Shown piece by piece: positions 56,447 to 64,000 of a DNA stretch of 64,000 nt (within the stretch, counting starts at the first letter, position 1; each line of letters starts with the position of its first letter). Below the pieces are notes generated by a model. That model was not told where the DNA came from. It did no database searches and was given only the letters and a program-made list of their open reading frames with translations. A program made the translations under genes and the position numbers. Source of the DNA: Petrimonas sp. IBARAKI (GTDB lineage: Bacteria > Bacteroidota > Bacteroidia > Bacteroidales > Dysgonomonadaceae). Where the stretch lies: assembly GCA_002356435.2 (NCBI GenBank), contig AP018040.2:3348001-3412000 (forward strand), given 5' to 3'.

Positions 56447-57512
56447 GGGGATCCGCTATCCCCGGGAAGAGTTAGTTAGTGAAACTCCTCCGAGGTTTGC
56501 CACACGGTCGCCCTTCCACCATAAACTCTCGCTTTTTCTGAGAGAGTGGTACTCTCCCTCTCTACTGCTCACGTTGCATACATCAGGCTCCACCGGTAAA
56601 CCGAAAGAGATAATAGTACGTAAGGATCAGATGCTGCAGAGCGCGGCGATCACCTGCGATTACCTGGGATTGAAAACGGGTGACACGGCACTGCTCTGCC
56701 TGCCGTTGGAGTACATTGCCGGGAAGATGATGGTGGTGCGCGCGCTCTACAGTGGTTTCAATTTGTTGGTAGCAGATCCGTCCGGCCATCCGCTTACGGA
56801 AGACAGGCAACAGATCAACTTTGCCGCAATGGTTCCACTGCAGGTATACAACTCCCTGCAAAGGAAAGAGGAGAAAGAACGGCTCACAAGAATCGACAGG
56901 CTGATTATTGGCGGAGGGGCTATCGACCCGCAACTGGAAGAAGCGCTGAAAGATCTCCCCAACGCCATCTACTCCACCTACGGAATGACCGAGACGGTAT
57001 CACACATTGCGTTGCGCAGAATCAGCGGCAAAGAGGCCGACGATCAGTATACTCCTCTACCGGGCGTTCAGGTGAAACTGTCGGACGAAGGAACGCTGGT
57101 GATCAATGCCCCGCGGGTAGCCGATAAGCCACTAACTACCAACGATATCGCGGAGATAGGGACAACGGGAACTTTCCGCATCCTGGGTAGAAAAGACAAT
57201 GTAGTCATCAGCGGAGGTATCAAAATACAGATAGAAGCGGTAGAAGCGACATTGCGTCCACATATAGACGGGCCGGTTGTATTTACCTCCGTACCACACC
57301 CGAAGCTGGGCGAGGCATTGGTGTTGCTGATTACACCAGCATCAGCTATTGCCCGGGCCAGGGAGATATGCTCGCGCCACTTACCCCGCTTGCAACAACC
57401 GTTGCATATTCTTATGGTGGAGGCAATTCCACAAACCGGAAACGGAAAAACTGATCGGGCTGCAGCAAAAAGAATGGCATCGAAACGGATTCCAATGCCA
57501 GGTATATCTTAG
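56427..57512 (+). CDS. menE: o-Succinylbenzoate-CoA ligase MenE
   Basis: An adenylate-forming ligase that activates o-succinylbenzoate to its CoA ester. From ATG 56427 the protein has 361 residues, shorter than typical ANL ligases (about 480), as in other Bacteroidetes MenE. The AMP-binding P-loop is LHTSGSTGKPKEI (about 51-63), the central motif is STYGMTETVSHIAL (near 185-198), and the C-terminal hinge reads FRILGRKDNVVISGGIKIQI with the last catalytic lysine in TGNGKTDRAA. The upstream part of the longer frame (from 56166) is a shadow of menC and is discarded. It overlaps menC by 20 bases and its stop overlaps the convergent methyltransferase stop by 4 bases. This closes the operon. Confidence 0.94.
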   Translation: MESITIEGIRYPREELVSETPPRFATRSPFHHKLSLFLREWYSPSLLLTLHTSGSTGKPKEIIVRKDQMLQSAAITCDYLGLKTGDTALLCLPLEYIAGKMMVVRALYSGFNLLVADPSGHPLTEDRQQINFAAMVPLQVYNSLQRKEEKERLTRIDRLIIGGGAIDPQLEEALKDLPNAIYSTYGMTETVSHIALRRISGKEADDQYTPLPGVQVKLSDEGTLVINAPRVADKPLTTNDIAEIGTTGTFRILGRKDNVVISGGIKIQIEAVEATLRPHIDGPVVFTSVPHPKLGEALVLLITPASAIARAREICSRHLPRLQQPLHILMVEAIPQTGNGKTDRAAAKRMASKRIPMPGIS

Positions 57513-58969
57513 GATTTCCTCCCTTTCTCACCGCGGGAAGAATTAAAACTCCGAGGTTTTTTATCGTCTCCATACGTACGTTTCCCGCTTCTGCTTTCAG
57601 TACCGGAAGAACGTCTCTCTGGCATATGTCTAGCCGGCCTATCATCCCTCTCAAAGAGGGGTCTTCCGGTTTTGCTTTCTGTTCCGGAGGGACGCCTGCT
57701 CGGGGTGAATGATTTCTCCGGTTTATCGTACTCACGTTTGGACTTAAACTCGCCTTTTGGTTTGAATTCATTCCCTTCCCCGGCAGTCCTGGAATGGCGG
57801 TATCCCTCTTTTTTAGGACGGTCATCCCTTTTTCCTGAAAAAATTTCATATCCCCGCATTTCACATTCCAGCGCACCGTTAAAAAGAAAAAAACGTTTGG
57901 AATGTTTCAACCCGATACTGTCGAAGCATTCTTTCCGATAACTCAGCACATAGGCGTCGTATCCGGTAAAGACATGCTTCAGCCGCTCCCCAATCATGGC
58001 GTACAGTTCCGTAAGCTCATCCACCTTTATCCTTTCCCCGTACGGCGGATTCGTGATCAAAACTCCTTTCGGGGCAGGTGGCTCCACATACTGCTGAAAA
58101 GGCTTTACACTTAGATCAATCTGTTTCTTCAATCCGGCGTTCCTTATATTTTTTTCTGCAGCGGAAATCGCTTTAGGTGAAATATCCGAACCCACAATCC
58201 TGTACGGAAAGTCACGCGAACCACTATCGTCGTTGTAAATGTCACTGAAGAGGTCTTCGTCGAAGTCGCTCCACTTTTCGAACCCGAAACTCTGCCGGTG
58301 GATGCCGGGAGGAATTCCCAAAGCGATCATGGCCGCCTCAATCAACAATGTACCCGATCCGCACATGGGGTCAACGAAAGTGCTTTCTCCGCGCCAGCCC
58401 GACTTGAGAATCATGCCGGCAGCAAGCACCTCATTCAGAGGCGCTTCGGTTTGCGCAATCCTATAGCCCCGTTTGTGGAGCGATTCTCCCGAACTGTCTA
58501 GCGATAATGTACATTTATTGTGTGCAATATGAATATTGAAAACAATATCGGGATTGGTCACACTCACCGACGGACGTTTTTCGTATCTTTCAGAAAACCA
58601 GTCGGCAATAGCATCCTTCACTTTATACGCCACAAACTTTGAATGGTTAAAAATGTGGGAAAACACTACCGCATCAATAGAAAATGTCTTGTCGAGCGAC
58701 AAATAATCTTCCCAGTTGAGTTGTTTCAGGGCATCGTACACCTCGCCGGCATTTTCAGCTTTAAAATTATAGATTGGTTTCAATATGCGCAAGGCCGTAC
58801 GGCAATGCACGTTCGCCTTGTACATCAATGCCTTGTCGCCGGTAAAGGAGACCATTCTTGTGCCAATTTCCACATCGTTGGCACCCAAAGTGATCAGCTC
58901 TTCAGCCAGTACGTCTTCGAGCTCTGCCATGGTCTTGGCAATCATGGGATAATTTTCCGATTGAATCAT
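57509..58969 (-). CDS. THUMP-domain RNA methyltransferase with disordered basic tail (RlmL/Trm14-like)
   Basis: A 486-residue class I RNA N2-guanosine-type methyltransferase. A THUMP RNA-binding domain lies at about 50-165 (YNFKAENAGEVYDALKQLNW and VSVTNPDIVFNIHIAHNKC). The UPF0020 Rossmann domain follows with motif I FVDPMCGSGTLLIEAAMIAL (near 191-210), motif II-like VGSDISPKAISAAEKN, and the catalytic NPPYGERI near 303-310. After about residue 375 the chain becomes low complexity, rich in Arg, Lys, Ser, Gly, Glu and Pro, with a repeated RRPSGTESKTGR / RRSSGTESRSGK pair. The N-terminal half of E. coli RlmL matches best, so 23S rRNA guanine methylation is likely. It is convergent with menE with a 4-base overlap. 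Confidence 0.92.
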   Translation of the reverse strand: MIQSENYPMIAKTMAELEDVLAEELITLGANDVEIGTRMVSFTGDKALMYKANVHCRTALRILKPIYNFKAENAGEVYDALKQLNWEDYLSLDKTFSIDAVVFSHIFNHSKFVAYKVKDAIADWFSERYEKRPSVSVTNPDIVFNIHIAHNKCTLSLDSSGESLHKRGYRIAQTEAPLNEVLAAGMILKSGWRGESTFVDPMCGSGTLLIEAAMIALGIPPGIHRQSFGFEKWSDFDEDLFSDIYNDDSGSRDFPYRIVGSDISPKAISAAEKNIRNAGLKKQIDLSVKPFQQYVEPPAPKGVLITNPPYGERIKVDELTELYAMIGERLKHVFTGYDAYVLSYRKECFDSIGLKHSKRFFLFNGALECEMRGYEIFSGKRDDRPKKEGYRHSRTAGEGNEFKPKGEFKSKREYDKPEKSFTPSRRPSGTESKTGRPLFERDDRPARHMPERRSSGTESRSGKRTYGDDKKPRSFNSSRGEKGRKS

Positions 58970-59007
58970 TCTTTTGTTTTCAATAAATTAACATAACCAA
59001 TTTCACA

Positions 59008-60531
59008 TCAAAGCTTAACCTTGATCTTTGCCGCTTTTCCTTCGTTCTTAAACGCATCTAATGCCGTCACCGCATAAGTATATTTGTTTCCTCCTCCTTC
59101 GTAGGGCAACACGTAGAAATTGTCGGGAGTTACCGCTACAATATTTTCGGCCCGATCGAGGTCTACTTTTTCGTTGGCACTGAACCGATAAATAACAAAC
59201 TGCCTGGCGGTTTCGGGATTTTGGGGCTGTCTTCGGTGCTCCCAGGCAAGAAAGTGCATATCTTCGGTAAAAATCTGCGTAAGTTTTTTCACTTTGACAG
59301 GACGTCCTTTGTGTAGGTGAGTATAGGCCGGAATAAGCGCTTTGGCACGATGAGCCCCTGCTTTGAGCGCATCGGCAATTCCTCCGGAATTTTCCAGAAT
59401 AAGGTAACCGTACCAGAAGCAGCTACCGTGTACAAATGACATTTCACGCGATTGACGAATCTTTTCATCCAGTTCATTTTTATCCATGCTGCGCTGCAAA
59501 TCTTGGCCGATATAGAGTGGTTGACCGAAGTTGTTGGCATTCCACCATTGAAGCAACGTGGTGTAGTCGGCACGTTCGTGTCCGATTTCCCAATAAAGTT
59601 GCGGGAGATTATAATCGATCCATCCTTTTTCCACCCACAGCTTGATATCGGCATAGAGGTCTCCGTAGTTTTCCAATCCATTGGTATCGCTTCCGGAGCC
59701 GTCGGGTGTGTTTCGCTTGTTGCGGTAAATACCGAACGGGCTAACACCGAAACGTACCCACGGTTTTGTTCCCGCAATGGTGTATTTGAGTTGTTGGATA
59801 AGTAGATTCACGTTGTTTCTCCTCCAATCGGCACGCTGTCCCGCAGAAAATCCCTGAGAACCGGCATACGCATTGAAACTGTTATCATCAGGAAAAGGAG
59901 TTCCGGCAATGGGATAGGGATAAAAATAGTCGTCCATATGAACAGCATCCACATCATACCGGGAAACGATATCGCGAACAACCTGGCAAATAAAGCTCCG
60001 GTTCTCCGGCAACCCGGGATCAAAAAAAAGTTGATTTCCGTATTGGACAAATCGTTCAGGATACTTCCAGTAGATATGGCTGGGAGCAAGCGGGTTATTG
60101 ATATTTGTTTTTACCCGGTAAGGGTTTAGCCAAGCATGCAGCTCCATTCCCCGTTTATGACACTCTTCTATGAGGAAAGCCAGGGGGTCGAAACTGGGAT
60201 CATCGGGAGATTTACCTTGTACACCCGTCAAGAAACGGCTCCAGGGTTCGAGATCCGACGGATAGAAAGTATCCGCTTCCGGACGAACCTGGAAAATAAG
60301 TGCGTTGATACCCGCTTCGTCAAACTTACGTACCATTTCGGACAAATAGTGTTTCATGGCTGCACTGTTCATCTGCTGATAACGGGATTGCCCGACGGTT
60401 TGCACCCAGACCCCTCGAAACTCGTGCTTGGGAGAAGTATCCACAGTGCGGATCAACGATTGTCTTGATGCTCCACAACTTAATACCAGGAGCGCTGTAA
60501 AAGCGATTAACGTGATTCGAAAATAGTTCAT
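59008..60531 (-). CDS. GHL10 (family 10-like) glycoside hydrolase lipoprotein
   Basis: The 507-residue lipoprotein has its lipobox at LVLSC (Cys 19) and a GHL10 TIM-barrel domain at about 36-345: HEFRGVWVQTVGQSRYQQMN, INALIFQVRPEADTFYPSDL, MELHAWLNPYRVKTNINNPL, VDAVHMDDYFYPYPIAGTPF and VRFGVSPFGIYRNKRNTPDG. The E. coli relative DigH (YddW) cleaves denuded peptidoglycan glycan strands. The C-terminal ~110 residues look like an added fibronectin/Ig-type beta domain (VIYRFSANEKVDL to VTALDAFKNEGKAAKIKVKL). It lies three bases after the antiporter gene and may be translated with it, though no functional link is evident. Substrate in this organism is inferred, not shown. Confidence 0.9.
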   Translation of the reverse strand: MNYFRITLIAFTALLVLSCGASRQSLIRTVDTSPKHEFRGVWVQTVGQSRYQQMNSAAMKHYLSEMVRKFDEAGINALIFQVRPEADTFYPSDLEPWSRFLTGVQGKSPDDPSFDPLAFLIEECHKRGMELHAWLNPYRVKTNINNPLAPSHIYWKYPERFVQYGNQLFFDPGLPENRSFICQVVRDIVSRYDVDAVHMDDYFYPYPIAGTPFPDDNSFNAYAGSQGFSAGQRADWRRNNVNLLIQQLKYTIAGTKPWVRFGVSPFGIYRNKRNTPDGSGSDTNGLENYGDLYADIKLWVEKGWIDYNLPQLYWEIGHERADYTTLLQWWNANNFGQPLYIGQDLQRSMDKNELDEKIRQSREMSFVHGSCFWYGYLILENSGGIADALKAGAHRAKALIPAYTHLHKGRPVKVKKLTQIFTEDMHFLAWEHRRQPQNPETARQFVIYRFSANEKVDLDRAENIVAVTPDNFYVLPYEGGGNKYTYAVTALDAFKNEGKAAKIKVKL

Positions 60532-60534
60532 TAC

Positions 60535-62616
60535 TTAAAAATTAGAGGGAACAAACAAAGAGTCGTCACTTTCCAGCAACCCTTCAACTACCCGTTGTTT
60601 AGGATAAATAACAATACGGCTGTGGTGGGGAAAACGCTCTTCGAGACGGGTAGGTAAATGATCAAGTATGGACATGTGTGAAAGGTATCCCTGGTGTGCC
60701 GATACGAAAATAATCATATCGTCTTCCCTGATATTGTCGCCACAGGAAAGCGGATCGTGCCAATCGACAAACTGTTTGAAGATGAAGGGGGCTCCACCGT
60801 TTTTCTTGCTTGATATCACGGCTTGTGTATCGGGATGTCCAAGGTGCAGAACGGGGACAGACAACTCCTGAGACAGCTTCACCACTTTTTGAAGCCATAA
60901 GTCGAATCCGAGTTCTCTTTCCACAAGCGGCGGAGAAATCACTACAATGCGCTTGTGAGTAATCAACTCCTGTTCGATGTGGCATATAAACATGTTCTTA
61001 TCCACATTCTTGATGATCAAATCTACTTTATCTCCCAACAGTTTTTCCAGCACTCCTGTTTTTCCAGGCCAACCCAAAATCACTATATCCGTCATCAACT
61101 CACGGGCAGTACGAACAATTCCGCTTGCCGCATTATGGTCAATGGTAGTAACAATGTCCACATCAATTTCAGCAGCCACGGCGTTTTGTACGAATTCCTT
61201 CAACTGTTTGCGAAAACTCACAATATTTTTTTCGGCTTCCTCATTATTGGGCACCACGCCTAGCAACGAAACCGCATTCACCGATCTCTTGTCTTTCATC
61301 AGCAAAGCAAGCTCCACGTGGTGTCCAATATTTGACGGATTAGCAATGGGTACCAGAATTTTCTCCTGCGCAAAAGCGCCTAAGTCGGATTCGGCAAACG
61401 GAGCATTCTCCTGGCTGATAGCAAGTTCTTTGGCCGATTTCTGCGTAACAAGCGAAGCAACAATACAAGTCAGTAAGATCAGAATAATCGTTCCGTTCAA
61501 AATATATTCATCCAGGATACCCGCATTATATCCTACAATAATAACCGCGATGGTAGCTGCAGCATGAGAACTGCTTAATCCGAAGATAATGTTCCGCTGT
61601 GTTACCGAGTACTTAAAGATAACCTGCGTAAAAAAAGCGGCTACCCATTTTCCGAAAATAGCAGTAACGGTAAGTGCCAAAGCAATTAACACGGTTGTTA
61701 GTCCATTGAATACTACCGATATATTCACCAACATCCCTACGGAGATCAAAAAGATAGGAATAAACAATGAGTTTCCAAAAAACTCTATCCGGTTCATTAA
61801 GGCCGATGAATGCGGGATCAACCTGTTCAGAGCCAGTCCCGCAGCAAAAGCACCAATAATCGGCTCAATCCCCCCGAGTTCCGCCAAAAAGCCGCAGAAG
61901 AACACCACAAACAGTACAAAAATGTAATGCAGGTATTTCTCCCCTTCGGCTTTCTGGAAAAACCATTTGGTAATTCGTGGAATGAGCAGGAAAACAATAG
62001 CGGAAAAAACGATCAGCGACACCAGCAATTTCAGCAGGAAGATCAGATTTAGCCCGCCATCACTGCTGGATAAGATAAGTGCAAGAATAATCAAAACGGC
62101 CGTATCAGTCAGGATGGTACCTCCGACCGTAATGGCAACCGCCTGATTTTTAGCGACCCCCATTCTGCTCACGATAGGATAGGTGACCAATGTGTGCGTA
62201 GCAAACATACTGGCCGTAAGGAAACTAGCGTTTATGTCGTACCCCAGCAGGTAGTGGCATACCGGGAATCCAATGGAAAGCGGAAGGATAAAGGTGAAGA
62301 AACCAAAGACAAGGCTTTTGTTTTTATTGGCGACAAACTCGTTCAAATCAAGTTCCAACCCTACGATAAACATAATGTAAAGCAATCCGATCGTCGAGAA
62401 CATCGACACACCCGGGTGATTATTATCGATAAGATTCAGTCCGAACGGGCCAATGATCACTCCCGCAACAATAAGTCCGATAATACTCGGCACATTGAAG
62501 CGTTTCAGCAAAATCGGAGCCAGCAAAACAATAGCCAGCAACACCGCAAAGATAAGAACGGGATTGGTAAACGGCAGTGTAAATTCGTGCGTTATATCCG
62601 AAAAAAAATCGTTCAT
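60535..62616 (-). CDS. CPA2-type monovalent cation/H+ antiporter with C-terminal universal stress domain
   Basis: A 693-residue protein (from ATG 62616). The first ~390 residues are a Na+/K+:H+ antiporter of the Kef/NhaS type with about twelve helices: [24 protein letters not shown]-type start, the discontinuous helix region with [14 protein letters not shown] and [15 protein letters not shown], and [20 protein letters not shown], a strong family run. From about 394 on the chain is cytosolic, first [12 protein letters not shown], then USP-like alpha/beta segments ([20 protein letters not shown] and [20 protein letters not shown]). The antiporter plus nucleotide-binding-type USP tail suggests regulation by a small ligand. 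I cut 65 residues upstream of MNDFFSDI because they lie in the divergent promoter gap. The -7 box is at 62656-62663. Confidence 0.92.
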   Translation of the reverse strand: MNDFFSDITHEFTLPFTNPVLIFAVLLAIVLLAPILLKRFNVPSIIGLIVAGVIIGPFGLNLIDNNHPGVSMFSTIGLLYIMFIVGLELDLNEFVANKNKSLVFGFFTFILPLSIGFPVCHYLLGYDINASFLTASMFATHTLVTYPIVSRMGVAKNQAVAITVGGTILTDTAVLIILALILSSSDGGLNLIFLLKLLVSLIVFSAIVFLLIPRITKWFFQKAEGEKYLHYIFVLFVVFFCGFLAELGGIEPIIGAFAAGLALNRLIPHSSALMNRIEFFGNSLFIPIFLISVGMLVNISVVFNGLTTVLIALALTVTAIFGKWVAAFFTQVIFKYSVTQRNIIFGLSSSHAAATIAVIIVGYNAGILDEYILNGTIILILLTCIVASLVTQKSAKELAISQENAPFAESDLGAFAQEKILVPIANPSNIGHHVELALLMKDKRSVNAVSLLGVVPNNEEAEKNIVSFRKQLKEFVQNAVAAEIDVDIVTTIDHNAASGIVRTARELMTDIVILGWPGKTGVLEKLLGDKVDLIIKNVDKNMFICHIEQELITHKRIVVISPPLVERELGFDLWLQKVVKLSQELSVPVLHLGHPDTQAVISSKKNGGAPFIFKQFVDWHDPLSCGDNIREDDMIIFVSAHQGYLSHMSILDHLPTRLEERFPHHSRIVIYPKQRVVEGLLESDDSLFVPSNF

Positions 62617-62655
62617 CGGTGGTGTTATTCTGATTCTTCCAAATTTCGTGATTTG

Positions 62656-62663
62656 CAAAAATA
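62656..62663 (-). promoter_or_regulatory. Bacteroidetes -7 box for the antiporter gene
   Basis: On the minus strand TATTTTTG, exact TAnnTTTG, 39 bases before the antiporter ATG. It faces the uvrA promoter 25 bases away. Confidence 0.55.
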
Positions 62664-62687
62664 CGGAAAATATTTCAATAAAGTCGT

Positions 62688-62695
62688 TATCTTTG
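62688..62695 (+). promoter_or_regulatory. Bacteroidetes -7 box for uvrA
   Basis: TATCTTTG, exact consensus, 18 bases before the uvrA ATG at 62714. Confidence 0.65.
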
Positions 62696-62713
62696 CAGGT
62701 TGAATTCCAATTT

Positions 62714-64000
62714 ATGAGCAGCGAGAAGCAAATAGAACTAAAAGGAGTACGCGTCAATAATCTCAAAAACATCGACGTAATTATTCCCCGGAATGCATTT
62801 ACCGTTATCACGGGTCTCTCCGGTTCAGGGAAATCATCCCTGGCATTCGATACGCTTTATGCCGAGGGCCAGCGCCGCTATGTAGAAAGCCTCTCGGCTT
62901 ACGCCCGCCAGTTTCTTGGCAGGATGAACAAACCCGAGTGTGATTTTATTAAAGGAATTCCACCGGCCATAGCCATTGAACAAAAAGTAAACACCCGAAA
63001 TCCCCGCTCAACCGTAGGTACCTCTACCGAAATTTATGAATACCTGCGGCTACTCTTCGCCCGGATCGGTAAAACAATTTCGCCCGTTTCCGGTGATGAG
63101 GTAAAAAAGCACACCGTCAGCGATGTCATTGCCAAAATGCTTCAATACCGGGAAGGAACACGTATGGCGGTGCTTTCGCCCATACAACTGCGAAACGGAA
63201 GAACGTTACCGGAGCAACTGGACGTTTTAATGAAAGAGGGCTTTTCGCGTGTGGATGTGGGCGATACCTTTTATCGGATCGACGAACTCTTGGCACAAAA
63301 GACAATACCGGATATTCAGGATGTCCTGTTGGTTATTGACCGGTTGTCCTGTTCGGGCGACAAATCGGTCGTCAACCGGCTGTCGGATTCGGTAGAAACC
63401 TCTTTTATAGAAGGGAAGGGCGAGTGTATCGTCCGTTTCTGGACACAAGACGGTGCAGAAACTTTTACTTTTTCGAACCGTTTCGAAGCGGATGGGATCA
63501 CGTTCGAAGAACCGTCGGACCTGATGTTCAACTTCAACAGCCCGGTAGGTGCCTGTCCCAAATGCGAGGGTTTCGGAAAAGTAATTGGAATTGACGAAAA
63601 CCTGGTTATCCCCGACAAGAGCCTCTCGGTTCAGGAGGAGTGCGTACAATGCTGGAAAGGCGAAAAAATGAGTGAATGGCGCAAAGAATTCGTTTTCAAC
63701 GCTTATAAAGTCGATTTTCCCATTCACAGGGCATATTACGGGTTGAACGATGAAGAGAAAGACATCTTATGGAACGGGCGTCATGATCTCGGCATTTACG
63801 GGATCAACGATTTTTTCCGGATGCTGGAAGAGAATCTTTATAAAATTCAGTACCGGGTGATGCTGGCGCGGTATCGCGGAAAAACCACCTGTCCGGTTTG
63901 CAAAGGTGCCCGGCTGAAAAAAGAGGCCGGATTCGTGAAGGTAGGCGGGAAAAATATAAGCGAACTGGTTCTCTTGCCCGTTACGGAGTTAAAGTTGTTT
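62714..64000 (+). CDS. uvrA: Excinuclease ABC subunit UvrA (3' end outside window)
   Basis: UvrA is the ATPase damage sensor of nucleotide excision repair. The first 429 residues of a protein about 940 long are inside the window; the frame stays open to the last base. The first ABC-type P-loop is GLSGSGKSS at 34-42 (Lys 40), followed by [20 protein letters not shown] and [20 protein letters not shown], which are near-universal UvrA runs. [20 protein letters not shown] follows. Two CxxC pairs (ACPKC, then ECVQC) and a later CPVC (near [13 protein letters not shown]) are zinc-binding candidates. The start sits 18 bases after an exact -7 box, and the neighbour upstream is the divergent antiporter gene. 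Confidence 0.98.
   Translation, partial: MSSEKQIELKGVRVNNLKNIDVIIPRNAFTVITGLSGSGKSSLAFDTLYAEGQRRYVESLSAYARQFLGRMNKPECDFIKGIPPAIAIEQKVNTRNPRSTVGTSTEIYEYLRLLFARIGKTISPVSGDEVKKHTVSDVIAKMLQYREGTRMAVLSPIQLRNGRTLPEQLDVLMKEGFSRVDVGDTFYRIDELLAQKTIPDIQDVLLVIDRLSCSGDKSVVNRLSDSVETSFIEGKGECIVRFWTQDGAETFTFSNRFEADGITFEEPSDLMFNFNSPVGACPKCEGFGKVIGIDENLVIPDKSLSVQEECVQCWKGEKMSEWRKEFVFNAYKVDFPIHRAYYGLNDEEKDILWNGRHDLGIYGINDFFRMLEENLYKIQYRVMLARYRGKTTCPVCKGARLKKEAGFVKVGGKNISELVLLPVTELKLF

Noticed and set aside
62617-62811. 65-residue N-terminal extension of the antiporter
   Set aside because: It crosses the divergent promoters and the uvrA start; the membrane protein begins cleanly at MNDFF.

Overview
The window is a gene-dense piece of a Bacteroidota chromosome, most likely Bacteroidales and plausibly of the Dysgonomonadaceae/Porphyromonadaceae kind. 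The evidence is the presence of DUF4270 and DUF4292 lipoproteins, a SusC/SusD polysaccharide utilisation locus, a very long LepB, a futalosine-independent men cluster, and many TAnnTTTG -7 boxes, the Bacteroidetes primary-sigma promoter type. I recognise 46 protein-coding genes; two run off the edges (ligA at the left, uvrA at the right). I see no rRNA, tRNA, CRISPR array, insertion sequence, prophage or integrase. No gap between genes exceeds about 250 bases.

Layout. 1-3.5 kb (minus): ligA (partial), an outer-membrane barrel-like protein and a MATE exporter. 3.7-6.1 kb (plus): a truncated glycogen-synthase-like protein and a DUF4270 lipoprotein. 6.2-8.2 kb (minus): ruvB and queG. 8.3-10.5 kb (plus): an O-antigen-type flippase translationally coupled to a methyltransferase, ending 1 base from the convergent rnr (minus). 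12.9-20.6 kb (plus): an epimerase, dapB, lepB, a WbqC-like gene, gltX and a PgpH-type HD phosphodiesterase. Then guaA (minus) and, from 22.4 to 29.1 kb (plus), a TPR/PD40 protein, nfeD-floA, a nucleoside phosphorylase and an M16 protease.

29.2-37.9 kb (minus): copA, an AraC regulator carrying a CxxC metal-binding-like N-terminus, a nucleoside transporter, an EnvC-like protein, a DUF4292 lipoprotein, a TPR protein and dut. 38.0-51.3 kb (plus): an unknown conserved-looking protein, then a polysaccharide utilisation locus: membrane regulator with triple-Tyr and LuxR-type HTH domains but no kinase, SusC, SusD, LamG lipoprotein, GH144-type endo-beta-1,2-glucanase and GH3 beta-glucosidase. The enzyme pair suggests growth on beta-1,2-glucan (sophoro-oligosaccharides). 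51.4-57.5 kb (plus): a tightly overlapping menaquinone operon, thioesterase-menF-menD-menB-menC-menE. 57.5-62.6 kb (minus): a THUMP RNA methyltransferase with a disordered basic tail, a GHL10 lipoprotein and a Kef-type antiporter, divergent from uvrA.

Most of the window is ordinary housekeeping. The points worth a second look are small and structural: a possible -1 slippery junction between flippase and methyltransferase, a 12-bp-armed hairpin inside a coding sequence serving a convergent pair, a perfect 14-bp palindrome beside copA, the CxxC-AraC regulator, operator-like repeats before susC, and the PUL itself. I found no clearly undescribed multi-gene system.
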